A DNA stretch of 64,000 bases from Nonomuraea aridisoli (GTDB taxonomy: Bacteria > Actinomycetota > Actinomycetes > Streptosporangiales > Streptosporangiaceae), in assembly GCF_003236395.1 (NCBI RefSeq), contig NZ_POUD01000003.1:1-64000 (forward strand), written 5' to 3'. The notes under the pieces were generated by a model. The model saw only the letters and a program-made list of their open reading frames with translations, was not told the origin of the DNA and ran no database searches. This document shows positions 1 through 7,044 of this stretch, piece by piece. How positions within the stretch are numbered: the first letter of the stretch is position 1; every line of letters starts with the position of its first letter. The position numbers and the translations under genes are program-made.

Positions 1-105
1 CTTGCCGCGCAACTCGATGGCGTCGAATCCGGCGTCCACCGCGAACGCGAACTTCTCCTGCAGCGTGCGGCCAGGCAGAAGCTGCTCCTGTACGGCGAGC
101 TTCAT
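1..105 (-). CDS. Sugar phosphate isomerase/epimerase, N-terminus only
   Basis: The first 35 codons of a gene that reads leftward off the window edge. The start is supported by an AAGGAG ribosome site ending 5 bases before the ATG. The peptide opens MKLAVQEQLLPG and continues FAFAVDAGFDAIELRGK, which matches the first strand and helix of the xylose-isomerase-like TIM barrel (AP endonuclease 2 family). In that family a cofactor-independent enzyme isomerises or epimerises sugars or inositol derivatives in the cytoplasm. The metal-binding residues lie beyond the edge, so substrate and intactness cannot be judged. A relic that may come from a Gfo/Idh/MocA sugar dehydrogenase lies just upstream, a common partner of this family. 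Confidence 0.6.
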   Translation of the reverse strand, partial: MKLAVQEQLLPGRTLQEKFAFAVDAGFDAIELRGK

Positions 106-150
106 GTCACTCCTTGAATTCGAAGACAAGCGTCGACAGAACCAACGGCT

Positions 151-252
151 TCACCGCGCCGGCGTACGCGACAGCGGGATCCGCGGACGGTCTGGATACA
201 TGTCCGCGCCGATCACGACCACGGTCACCTGAATGGGACACGGTGACGGCAT
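151..252 (-). pseudogene. Possible Gfo/Idh/MocA oxidoreductase relic (33 codons)
   Basis: A 33-codon reading frame with a good ribosome site (GAAAGG, 7 bases before ATG). It starts MPSPCPIQVTVVVIGADM, which resembles the first strand of the NAD-binding fold in Gfo/Idh/MocA dehydrogenases but then stops making sense. It sits 45 bases upstream of the isomerase start, where a complete dehydrogenase would be expected in a sugar operon. The rest of the gene appears deleted. Such a short match could be chance. Confidence 0.3.
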
Positions 253-364
253 CGCTTCACCTTTCCTGAGCGTCCCACCGGTTCTTCTGAGCGGGCCACT
301 GCCCGCAAGTCGTGGGCGATCTCGGTTGGCTGTTCGTCGCTGCTGTGTCTTGGCTGTGTCCTCA

Positions 365-641
365 AGCTGATCGCTGATCCACACGGACGTCGAGTGGCTC
401 GGGAACAGCCTCAGCCATCTGCGAGTTGCGGCTCGGGTGGCCGCCGCCGTTCCCGTTCCTGGACGGGCGCCACATGCGGGCCGCATAGCCTTGGAGACCC
501 CGTGCAGTGCGGCGGTGCCATGGGTCGACGCTTGGCATGACGACCGGCCACCAGCAGCGCACACGTGCCTGGTCGAGCAGTCGCCGCAATGAACTTTTGG
601 ACGATCGCGTCCATTTAACTCACGGCGTCCGAGCTTGTCAA
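365..641 (-). repeat. Decayed inverted copy of the sensor-kinase promoter and leader
   Basis: Read on the minus strand, this stretch follows the functional leader at 4531-4790 through four landmarks in the same order: TTGACAAGCT, the palindrome TGGACGCGATCGTCCA followed by AAA, a GCGAC..TCGACCAGG block, and GGCGGCCACCCGA...CGCAGATGGCTG..TTCC.GAGCC. The last block is the kinase start region, but here the frame reads MAEAVPEPLDVRVDQRSA and stops. It is a duplicated kinase 5' end that has lost the rest of the gene. Confidence 0.6.
598..641 (-). promoter_or_regulatory. Promoter with palindromic operator, site A
   Basis: On the minus strand: TTGACA (636-641), 17 bases, TTAAAT (613-618), running directly into TGGACGCGATCGTCCA (598-613). 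The final T of the -10 box is the first base of the palindrome. This is the best-spaced promoter of the seven palindrome sites in the window. It drives only the decayed kinase leader. Confidence 0.6.
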
Positions 642-897
642 CTCGGGATGTGAAGAACTCGGAGCGGCGGCGGCAGGCGGACGATGAGGGCGTTCGGGCC
701 GGCTCGCGAGTTCATAGACGTTCGCGAGTGGTTGGCGCCACGCACGGTCGGTCGTGAAGGATCTTGTCCCGTCCCTCGGCCGGTGCACGCAAGCCAAACT
801 GGACGAGAGCGTCTACTTGCTGACGGCGGTGCCTACGTGCCGGCACTCCAGGTGGAAGCCCGCCGCGACCCGATCGCCTCGCATGTCTTGCCAGCAC
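642..897. other. Non-coding stretch, nothing recognised
   Basis: Short open frames occur on both strands, but none has a convincing ribosome site, a conserved motif or actinomycete-like codon use. I see no RNA gene or repeat here. Confidence 0.4.
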
Positions 898-1004
898 TCT
901 TTACCGATCGGTCGCGCGGCTTCCTGTACTGCTGGGTGGCGCTGGACCGCGCGATCGCACCGCTCCCGGCGCACGTTCTGCCTGGCGCAGGCACCGGCCG
1001 GTGA
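898..1004 (+). pseudogene. Possible GH15 hydrolase relic
   Basis: A short plus-strand frame contains GFLYCWVALDRAIAPL. The CWVALDR(A/G)I run is characteristic of the GH15 glucoamylase/trehalase catalytic region and is matched by CWVALDRGIALAG in the intact GH15 gene at 9797-11659. Nothing else of the enzyme is recognisable around it. It could be a last scrap of a second GH15 gene, or chance. Confidence 0.3.
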
Positions 1005-1043
1005 CCGGCAGGCGTAAGGCATAGGTCTCTACTGCCGGGATGC

Positions 1044-1739
1044 TCATTCGAGAGCCTCCTTGGGCAGCCCCTGTTCCAAGGACTCGATGACCCAGTCGGC
1101 CTGCGCCTCGGCGAGCTGGGCGGAGTTGAACTTGTGGCTGGCCACCCCGACGCAAGCGACTCCGGCCGCATGCGCGCCCGCCACGTCGTGAGGGGTGTCA
1201 CCGATGACCAGGCAGCAGTCCTCGTCCAGGTCCTCGCCGTAGACCAGGGAGGCCCGGCGCAGCGCGATGCGGGTCACCTCGGCGCGGTCGTTGGAGTCCG
1301 AGCCGTAGCCGCCGAAGGAGAAGAAGCGATTCAGGTTGGCGCGGTGCAGCTTGATGTGCGCGGCGGTTTCCACGTTGCCGGTGATCAGGCCGACCAGGTA
1401 GCCCTGGTTGACCAGCCCGGTGAGCAGGTCCTCGACGCCGGGCAGCACGCGGTAGTGTTCCGCCTCCTCCACGGTTTGGCGCAGGTAGTGCAGGCGGCGT
1501 TCCAGGAGCCTGGCGAACTCGTGCCGTTCCGGCTTGCGGCCCAGTACCGCTTCGAACGTCTTACGGCCCACGTCGGGGTCGGTCATGCCGGTGTCGGTGA
1601 ACTCGCCGATGTCGGCGGGGATGCCGTACAGCTTGTCGAAGGCCAGGCGCCACGACCGGGCACCCGCCCCGCCGGTGGTGATCAGGGTGCCGTCGATGTC
1701 GAACAGCAGGGCCAGGCGTCGGTTATGGGAGGCGCTCAT
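1044..1739 (-). CDS. HAD-family phosphatase (phosphoglycolate-phosphatase-like)
   Basis: A 231-residue cytoplasmic HAD hydrolase. Motif I is [14 protein letters not shown] near residues 11-24, with the nucleophile Asp and the acid/base Asp two residues on. Motif II is LITGN, and motif IV is VIGDTPHDV followed by a Gly-rich [10 protein letters not shown]. The helical cap between motifs I and II is the size seen in phosphoglycolate- or pyrophosphatase-like members. The start overlaps the end of the upstream gnd gene by 4 bases (ATGA), so the two are translationally coupled. That pairing suggests removal of a sugar-phosphate or metabolite-damage product of the pentose phosphate pathway. The exact substrate cannot be read from sequence. 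Confidence 0.85.
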   Translation of the reverse strand: MSASHNRRLALLFDIDGTLITTGGAGARSWRLAFDKLYGIPADIGEFTDTGMTDPDVGRKTFEAVLGRKPERHEFARLLERRLHYLRQTVEEAEHYRVLPGVEDLLTGLVNQGYLVGLITGNVETAAHIKLHRANLNRFFSFGGYGSDSNDRAEVTRIALRRASLVYGEDLDEDCCLVIGDTPHDVAGAHAAGVACVGVASHKFNSAQLAEAQADWVIESLEQGLPKEALE

Positions 1740-2755
1740 CCGGTCGGCCGTTCCGCGTGCCCGCCGAAGCCCTTGCGCATGGCCGACAGGACCTGGTTGG
1801 CGAAGTGGTCCAAATCCCTGGAGCCGAACCGGGAGAACAACGCGCTGACCAGGGTGGGCGCGGGCACCCCCTCCTCCACTGCGGCGAGCGCGGTCCAGCG
1901 TCCCTCGCCGGAGTCCGAGACCCTGCCGGAGAACTCCTCCAGGTTCGGGGACCGCAGCAGGGCAGCGGCGGTGAGGTCCAGCAGCCAGGACCCGATCACG
2001 CTGCCGCGGCGCCACACCTCAGCGACTTCGGCGAGATCGATGTCGTACTGGTAATACTCGGGGTGTTCGAGCGGGGCGGTCTCGGCGTCGGCCTGGCGGC
2101 TCGCGGTGCCGACGTTGGCGTTCCTCAGGATGTTCAGGCCCTCGGCGTAGGCGGCCATGACCCCGTACTCGATCCCGTTGTGCACCATCTTCACGAAGTG
2201 CCCGGCACCGGCCGGTCCGCAGTGCAGGTAGCCGTGTTCCGACGGCGCGGGAGTCCCGTCCCGGCCGGAGGTGCGCGGCGCCGCGTCCACGCCGGGAGCG
2301 ATCGCCTCGAAGATCGGTCGGAGCCGGTCCACGATCTCGTTCGGGCCGCCGATCATCAGGCAGTAGCCGCGCTCCAGTCCCCACACCCCGCCGCTGGTGC
2401 CCACGTCGACGTAGTGGATGCCGGACTCCGAAAGGGCCTTGGACCTGGCGATGTCGTCCTGGTAGTAGGAGTTGCCGCCGTCGATGACCACGTCATCAGG
2501 TTCCAGGTGGCCCGCCAGGTCGCGGACCGTCGTGTCGGTGATCTCGCCGGCCGGGACCATGACCCACACCGCCCGGGGCTTGTCCATCTTGGTCACCAGG
2601 TCTTCCAGGGAGGACGCCCCGGTGGCCCCTTCGCTTTGCAGTTCCTTCACCGCATCCGGGCTGATGTCGAACACCACGCAGTCATGACCGGCCCGCATCA
2701 GCCGCCGGACGAGGTTGGCGCCCATCCGGCCCAACCCGACCATTCCGATTTGCAT
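1736..2755 (-). CDS. gnd: 6-phosphogluconate dehydrogenase, decarboxylating (short form)
   Basis: Converts 6-phosphogluconate to ribulose-5-phosphate and CO2 with reduction of NAD(P). The protein has 339 residues. The N-terminal Rossmann motif is [11 protein letters not shown], the substrate-binding loop is [18 protein letters not shown], and the catalytic region is [18 protein letters not shown] with the active-site Lys and Asn. The length fits the short bacterial form (about 300-340 residues) rather than the 470-residue classical enzyme. The ATG start has a GAGGAGA ribosome site. Relics of transketolase and NADH dehydrogenase lie upstream on the same strand, suggesting this was once part of a larger carbohydrate or redox operon. 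Confidence 0.9.
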   Translation of the reverse strand: MQIGMVGLGRMGANLVRRLMRAGHDCVVFDISPDAVKELQSEGATGASSLEDLVTKMDKPRAVWVMVPAGEITDTTVRDLAGHLEPDDVVIDGGNSYYQDDIARSKALSESGIHYVDVGTSGGVWGLERGYCLMIGGPNEIVDRLRPIFEAIAPGVDAAPRTSGRDGTPAPSEHGYLHCGPAGAGHFVKMVHNGIEYGVMAAYAEGLNILRNANVGTASRQADAETAPLEHPEYYQYDIDLAEVAEVWRRGSVIGSWLLDLTAAALLRSPNLEEFSGRVSDSGEGRWTALAAVEEGVPAPTLVSALFSRFGSRDLDHFANQVLSAMRKGFGGHAERPTG

Positions 2756-2799
2756 CTCGTGTCTCCTCGTTCTTGTGTCATCCCTGGCTTCGGAACTGC

Positions 2800-3101
2800 G
2801 CTTGGCCCGCTCCGCGCGGGCCGACGCCGGCGAAGCCAGGAATCCCGGCTGCGCGCCGAGCCGGATCGGTCCGATGTCGGCCATTGCGAAGCCGCGCCCG
2901 ACTGTGGCCGTAGCTCCCAGGTCCTTGTGTCGGAAGGGCTGCGGGATGTCTCTCCACGCAGCGCGCTGATGTTCCTCGCGGCTGCCGGCCCGACTCGGTG
3001 GCCACCTGGGCGAGCATCGGCAGCGGCTCTCCGGCGTCAGGGTGAGGGACCTCCCCGAAGTCGCCCACGGCAAACACCTTCGGGTGCCCGTCGACCTGCA
3101 T
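2800..3101 (-). pseudogene. NADH dehydrogenase II (ndh) C-terminal relic, frameshifted
   Basis: Two adjoining minus-strand frames carry consecutive pieces of a type II NADH:quinone oxidoreductase. The first reads [14 protein letters not shown] and [14 protein letters not shown], the FAD-binding GD motif and the following helix. The second reads [23 protein letters not shown], the family block usually written PF.Y.DLG..A.IGR..AVAD. A frameshift separates them. The NADH-binding first half and the membrane-binding tail are missing, so it cannot encode an active enzyme. Confidence 0.6.
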
Positions 3102-3110
3102 GGGTGGGCG

Positions 3111-3305
3111 TCACCGTGATCCGCTCGTGCGGGCCGGTCGGACGCTCAGGCCACATAGGCAAGACGCCACCGGAGCCGGCGTCATCGGGATGCCGGGATG
3201 CCCGGATTCCGCTGCCTGCACCGCATCCATCGACAGGGTGCGGACCCTGTCGATGCAGCGCCTGTCCGCATCCTCGGTGGCGAGCTGGTTTGCTTGATCG
3301 GTCAT
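3111..3305 (-). pseudogene. Transketolase N-terminal relic
   Basis: From an ATG at 3305 the minus strand encodes about 55 residues matching the transketolase N-terminus: RVRTLSMDAVQAAESGHPG followed by IPMTPAPVAS, the SGHPG.PM..AP block that contributes to the active site. Homology then ends abruptly, about 600 residues short, and the next recognisable sequence is the ndh relic. Transketolase next to gnd would make sense as a pentose phosphate operon, so this looks like deletion of most of a real operon gene. Confidence 0.65.
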
Positions 3306-3769
3306 GAGCAGTTCGCGCTCCTTTGACTGCGGCCATGCGGGAAGTGGCCGTGCACGCGGCGGCGTCGCGTCGTACCGATCGCGTGGTATAGAAAATGGCC
3401 GAGCCGACGACGGCGGCGACCGCCATGGCGATGGTCTGTTCGTGGAGCCCCGTCCACCTGGACGTCTGTGCCGGCCAGCTCCGGCCGGCCAGCAGCCCCG
3501 CGTAACTTGTCCAGAATCGAGCGCTTCAGTCCCGGTTGCTGAAGCTCGTATGTTCGCGATCGTCCGGTGCCGCTGACCGGATGCTTCTACGTACACCGTC
3601 ACTGGCCTCGTACCCACTCCAGCCGCATGTACCAGGGCCATTGCCGCCACAGTCCCCGGGCCGAAGCTGAGCCCCTCGAACGCCGATGGTGAAGCATGAC
3701 CTGATGCTTAGCATTGGCTGATGTTTCGAGTCCTACACTGAGACAATCGACGCATTAGGCGAGGGATTT
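3306..3769. other. Gene-poor stretch with possible membrane-protein scrap
   Basis: On the minus strand around 3370-3426 a frame reads MAVAAVVGSAIFYTTRSVRRD, which looks like one transmembrane segment with a basic end, but it has no family I recognise and no complete gene around it. The right end (about 3710-3769) is AT-richer and must contain the promoter of the DUF417 gene; the -35 and -10 boxes are not clear enough to call. Confidence 0.35.
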
Positions 3770-4234
3770 ATGAAAATGCACCGCATCGGAAAAATAGTCC
3801 ACAATGCGGGGGTTTCAACCGCTCGGTATGGGCTTGTCATCAACCTTCTGGAGATCGGGCGAATAAAATTCGAAGACTACGAGGTGGAGAATATTCGTCC
3901 ACTCGTAACCTCGAGCCCGCCGCTCTCGTGGCTGATCTCCCGATTGGGGGAGAAGAAAGTCGCTAGGCTCATCGGCGTCACTGAAATCGTTCTGGGCTCG
4001 CTGATCGCGGCCAAACCGATCGCGCCCAGAGCATCAGCCCTCGGCAGCCTCGCCGCCGTCGGCATGTTCGCCACCACCCTCAGCTTCCTGGCCACGACGC
4101 CCGAGGCGTGGCAGGAAACCCGCGGCGAACCGAAGCTGTCCCTCGCAGGGCAGTTCCTGGTCAAGGACGTCGTGCTCCTCGGAGCCTCCTTGCTGACGGC
4201 CGCGGACGCCCTGCAGGCCGCCGAGAGCCGGTAG
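3770..4234 (+). CDS. DUF417 (YkgB/RclC-like) membrane protein
   Basis: A 154-residue integral membrane protein. The ATG start has a GAGGGA ribosome site. After a short amphipathic N-terminus (MKMHRIGKIVHNAG) come hydrophobic segments around residues 18-30, 65-82, 88-106 and 128-146, as expected for the four-helix DUF417 family. The family hallmark region KFEDYEVENIRPLVTSSPPL, with acidic residues and PL.(S/P)SP, is clear. Escherichia coli RclC, a member, is induced by reactive chlorine; a stress-membrane role here is inference. Codon use is slightly less GC-rich at the 5' end than in neighbours. It stands alone and is followed by a terminator-like hairpin. Confidence 0.8.
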   Translation: MKMHRIGKIVHNAGVSTARYGLVINLLEIGRIKFEDYEVENIRPLVTSSPPLSWLISRLGEKKVARLIGVTEIVLGSLIAAKPIAPRASALGSLAAVGMFATTLSFLATTPEAWQETRGEPKLSLAGQFLVKDVVLLGASLLTAADALQAAESR

Positions 4235-4255
4235 CTCCTCAGAGCCTGACCGGAT

Positions 4256-4274
4256 ACCGCCCCTGCTGGGCGGT
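4256..4274 (+). terminator. Hairpin after DUF417 gene
   Basis: A perfect 7-bp stem ACCGCCC/GGGCGGT with a 5-base loop, followed by TCCTTA, starts 21 bases after the DUF417 stop codon. Confidence 0.5.
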
Positions 4275-4292
4275 TCCTTATGCCGGTGACCG

Positions 4293-4400
4293 TCCCGGCG
4301 TGTTCCCTGGCGGCGTGCTGATGGGCGCGGCTGATGGTGGAGACCACGCTCACCGTCCAGCCGATCTTTCCGGCGTCCACCGACGAGCTCGCCGGCCGCG
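4293..4400 (-). mobile_element. IS5-type transposase relic
   Basis: A minus-strand frame reads VDAGKIGWTVSVVSTISRAHQHAAREHAG in two overlapping blocks (GKIGWTVSV and STISRAHQHAA). It matches the catalytic-domain region of actinobacterial IS5-family transposases (W.VSVDSTI.RAHQHA), including the position of the first catalytic Asp, here replaced by Val. The flanks are out of frame and no inverted terminal repeats are visible. It is a dead fragment of an old insertion. Confidence 0.55.
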
Positions 4401-4520
4401 TTACGACGGCCCCCGTTCAGCCTGTCGGGCGGGCAGTCGATCAACGAGTGATCCTCTCCAGCTGCCTTGCCGAGGCCCTTCGCCGCATCGGCGTAGCTCT
4501 GGCGTGTCACAGCCTTCGCC

Positions 4521-4574
4521 TTGACTCCGTTTGACAAGCTTGGGTAAATCACGCAAACTGGACGCAATCGTCCA
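4521..4574 (+). promoter_or_regulatory. Sensor-kinase promoter with palindromic operator, site B
   Basis: TTGACT (4521-4526), 18 bases, TAAATC (4545-4550), then the palindrome TGGACGCAATCGTCCA (4559-4574). A second TTGACA at 4531 is the one shared with the decayed copies A and C. Here 8 bases separate the -10 box from the palindrome. A leader of about 170 bases follows before the kinase start. Confidence 0.5.
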
Positions 4575-4747
4575 AAACGGACCTGGGTGCGACGCTTCGA
4601 CCAGGTCAGAGGGCGCCTCTGTGGTCAGGACCACGCAGCTCTGACAGATGTCCCCGCCGGACCTCCAGCCCCTATCCAGGCTGACGCGGCCGACAGGCGG
4701 TTCCCCGGAGTGTTGTGCGTGGCGGCCACCCGACAAGGAGTTCGCAG

Positions 4748-6148
4748 ATGGCTGTTCCTGAGCCCATCGACGCTGGTATGGGCCAGCGATCAACTGGAAA
4801 GACGAAGCCGCGGATGTGCCGGCAGGCCGAGACCGGCCCCGGACGGCGGGGCCGTGGTCGCTCGGACAGGCTGATCGGCCGCGCCGGAAGAGCGGTGCGG
4901 AGTACCTTGTCGCTGCGCTCCATCCGTGTGCGCTACACAGCGGCGGTGACGCTGCTCGTCCTCGTGGTCGTGGCCGTGGTCGGCGTGAGCCTGGACCTGG
5001 CGATCCGGTACAAGATCCGGAACGAGGTGTTCGGCAACGCCGAGCGGGTCGCCGACCGGTGGAGTGCCCGGGTGCGGGCTGGTGGGCTGCCGCACCCCAT
5101 CCCGCCTTCCGCGGGTATCGATCTCATCCAACTGGTGGATGCCCGTGGCAACGTCGTCGGCTCCAGTCCTCGGGCGGCGGGCCGGCCGCCGCTGAGCGGG
5201 TTGAGGCCGACGTCCAGCCATCCGCTGCAACAGCGGACCGAGTGTTCGGGGAAGAGGTGTGTCCTGCTGACGGCCAGCAGGGTCTCACCGTCCGCCGACG
5301 CCTCCGTCGTTTACGCGGGAGCGGCTGAGCCGTCGTACCTGACGGCGCATGATTTCGAATACGTCATCGCGGTGACCGCGCTCATGATGGCCGTAGTGGG
5401 GGGACGGCTGACGTGGCGGATGATGAGCCGGGCTCTGCGCCAGGTTGAGGAGCAGTACGAGCTCGCCTCCACCACCGCCCACGAGCTCCGCAATCCGATC
5501 GCCGGCCTGCGCTTGCAACTGGAGGAGGCGCTCTGTTACCCCGACCGTGTCAATCCTCGTGACGCGATCCGCGAGGCCTTGTCGACCGGTGACCGGCTCG
5601 AGGCGATCGTGGAGGACCTGTTGCTGCAGGCCCGGCTGCATGGCGGTGAGCCGATGCCGTACGAGCCGATCGACCTCGGTGCGCTGGTCGAGCAGGAGGC
5701 GGGCATGCCTTCGCAGGATGTGCCGGTGCAGGTTCGGGTGGTCGGTGACGTATGGGTGCGTGGCTCACGGATCCAACTGATCCGGCTGGTGAGCAACCTG
5801 GTGGCCAACGCGCGGCGGCACGCCGAGGCCCACGTCGCCGTGTGCGTCACCCGGGCCCATGGCCAAGCGGTCCTGGTGGTGACCGATGACGGCGCCGGCA
5901 TCGAACCGGCCGACCGTGAGCGAGTTTTCGAGCGGTTCGTACGTCTGGAGGACGGACGTCGTCGTGAGGCCGGCGGCAGCGGCCTCGGGCTCGCGATCTC
6001 CCGCGACATCGCCCACGCCCACCAGGGAACTCTGCGCATCGAGGACTCTTCTCGCGGCGCCCGGTTCGTCCTCCGGCTGCCACTGCTGGAGGAAAGCTGC
6101 GAGTGCGTCGCCGGTCCCCTCCATCCGGTCACCGGCGAGCACGAGTAG
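4748..6148 (+). CDS. Sensor histidine kinase, orphan
   Basis: A 466-residue membrane sensor kinase. I chose the ATG at 4748 because AAGGAG lies 7 bases before it. After a basic N-terminus come transmembrane segment 1 (TAAVTLLVLVVVAVVGVSL), an extracytoplasmic sensor domain of about 120 residues containing two cysteines, and transmembrane segment 2 (YVIAVTALMMAVVGG). The dimerisation box is TTAHELRNPIAGL with the phospho-acceptor His about residue 245. The N box is RLVSNLVANARRHA, with G boxes DDGAGIEP and GSGLGLAI. No response regulator is adjacent on either strand. The gene lies downstream of palindrome site B and is flanked by decayed inverted copies of its own 5' region at 365-641 and 6160-6312. 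The signal sensed is unknown. Confidence 0.9.
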   Translation: MAVPEPIDAGMGQRSTGKTKPRMCRQAETGPGRRGRGRSDRLIGRAGRAVRSTLSLRSIRVRYTAAVTLLVLVVVAVVGVSLDLAIRYKIRNEVFGNAERVADRWSARVRAGGLPHPIPPSAGIDLIQLVDARGNVVGSSPRAAGRPPLSGLRPTSSHPLQQRTECSGKRCVLLTASRVSPSADASVVYAGAAEPSYLTAHDFEYVIAVTALMMAVVGGRLTWRMMSRALRQVEEQYELASTTAHELRNPIAGLRLQLEEALCYPDRVNPRDAIREALSTGDRLEAIVEDLLLQARLHGGEPMPYEPIDLGALVEQEAGMPSQDVPVQVRVVGDVWVRGSRIQLIRLVSNLVANARRHAEAHVAVCVTRAHGQAVLVVTDDGAGIEPADRERVFERFVRLEDGRRREAGGSGLGLAISRDIAHAHQGTLRIEDSSRGARFVLRLPLLEESCECVAGPLHPVTGEHE

Positions 6149-6159
6149 TGCTGCCGGCC

Positions 6160-6312
6160 ATGTCCGCACTTGGATGAGATCGATGCCGGCGAAGGCGGGG
6201 ATGGGGTGTGCCGGTTGCTCGCCCCGCCTCCGGTCCGGTCGACAGCCGCTGCACGGACGAATTGGAAGATTTCGTCCATTTACGCTATGGTTTTGTCAAG
6301 CCAGGATGTCAA
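6160..6312 (-). repeat. Second decayed inverted copy of the kinase 5' region
   Basis: On the minus strand the promoter and palindrome (6263-6312) are followed after a short gap by a block reading CACCCCATCC.CGCCTTC..CGG.ATCGATCTCATCCAA. This matches 5092-5136 inside the intact kinase, the sensor-domain stretch HPIPPSAGIDLIQL. The intervening leader, start codon and first transmembrane segment are missing. It is therefore an internally deleted kinase copy, convergent with the intact one. Confidence 0.6.
6263..6312 (-). promoter_or_regulatory. Promoter with palindromic operator, site C
   Basis: The palindrome TGGACGAAATCTTCCA (minus strand, 6263-6278) begins with the last T of GTAAAT, with TTGACA boxes at 6294-6299 and 6307-6312. 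On the plus strand TTGGAA, 17 bases, CTATGG overlaps the same palindrome and could serve the SnoaL-like gene at 6357. The site may therefore act on a divergent pair. Confidence 0.45.
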
Positions 6313-6356
6313 CCACACGCGGTGCTGCTGAAGCGCGCGGCAAGGGGGCGGTTGAG

Positions 6357-6788
6357 ATGTCCACTGCTCACGACGTCATGGACGAGCTGTTTCGAGCGTT
6401 CAACGATCACGAGCTGGGCCAGATGGGCCTGCACTACAGTCCGAGCGCCGTCCTGGTCCTACCGGAAGGCGTGGCGGAAGGACGAGAGCAGATCGTCGCC
6501 GTATACGAACAGCACCTCACGGCGTTCCCCGATGCCCGCCTGACCCCCTGGTACAAGGCGACCCTCAGCGACCCCGCGGTCACCGAATGGATGCTCACCG
6601 GCACCCATATGGGGCCCTTTCTTCTCCCCTGCGGACGTTACCTGGAAGGATCTCGCCGTCAAATCGCCGTTCGCGGTTGCTGTGTGGCTCACGTCGAGGA
6701 CGACAAGGTCATCACGCACCAGGTGTATTACGACCAGCTGGAGTTGTGCAGCCAACTTGGCTTCCCCCGCGTCGCGACGGCCGACTGA
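6357..6788 (+). CDS. SnoaL-like / ester cyclase family protein
   Basis: A 143-residue single-domain protein of the NTF2-like cone fold. The N-terminal helix VMDELFRAFNDHEL, the block YSPSAVLVLPEGVAEGREQIVAVYE, and FPDARLTPWYKATLSDPAVTEWMLTGTHMGP are typical of SnoaL-like polyketide cyclase or ester cyclase relatives. The middle GTHMGPFLL..G..L.GS...I..R pattern is the diagnostic part. No signal peptide is present. The enzymatic role is undefined: relatives range from cyclases to small-molecule-binding proteins. It starts 44 bases from palindrome site C, and related genes near 13.4 and 16.2 kb suggest a shared stress or detoxification theme. Confidence 0.75.
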   Translation: MSTAHDVMDELFRAFNDHELGQMGLHYSPSAVLVLPEGVAEGREQIVAVYEQHLTAFPDARLTPWYKATLSDPAVTEWMLTGTHMGPFLLPCGRYLEGSRRQIAVRGCCVAHVEDDKVITHQVYYDQLELCSQLGFPRVATAD

Positions 6789-6941
6789 CCGTCCGGCTCC
6801 TTTCCGTCGCGGGCATGCCACACCCCGAAGAACGCCGATGACTGCGACCAACGACACCGAGCGGTGGTCGCCCATGTGTTGACCGGCTTGTCCTCTTTGT
6901 GGGCTGTTGGGGTTTCCGGCGTACCTGATCGAGGAAGAGCT

Positions 6942-7040
6942 ATGAGGGAACGGCGGTACGGCCGCACACCAGAGGTGCCTCCCACGCCGGCGGCACCATC
7001 ACGCACGTCAGGACGCCCCCCTCGTCCGCGAGGAGGATGA
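6942..7040 (+). CDS. Possible 32-residue small protein upstream of the ATPase-like gene
   Basis: A short frame (MRERRYGRTPEVPP...) follows a good ribosome site (GAGGAAGAGCT before ATG). Its stop codon lies inside the AGGAGGATGA ribosome site of the next gene, a layout that would couple translation. The composition is Pro/Arg-rich with no recognisable domain. It may be a leader peptide or chance. Confidence 0.3.
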   Translation: MRERRYGRTPEVPPTPAAPSRTSGRPPRPRGG

Positions 7041-7044
7041 CGGC

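Noticed and set aside
598-613. The palindromes can be read as gene starts (ATGGACGCGATCGTCCAA gives MDAIVQ, others MDEIFQ or MDDIVY).
   Set aside because: The ATG overlaps the -10 box, so it cannot be a leaderless start, there is no ribosome site, and the frames diverge at once after the palindrome.
3225-3260. A strong hairpin CGACAGGGT/ACCCTGTCG that looks like a terminator.
   Set aside because: It lies inside the transketolase coding relic (DRVRTLS) and has no gene end near it.
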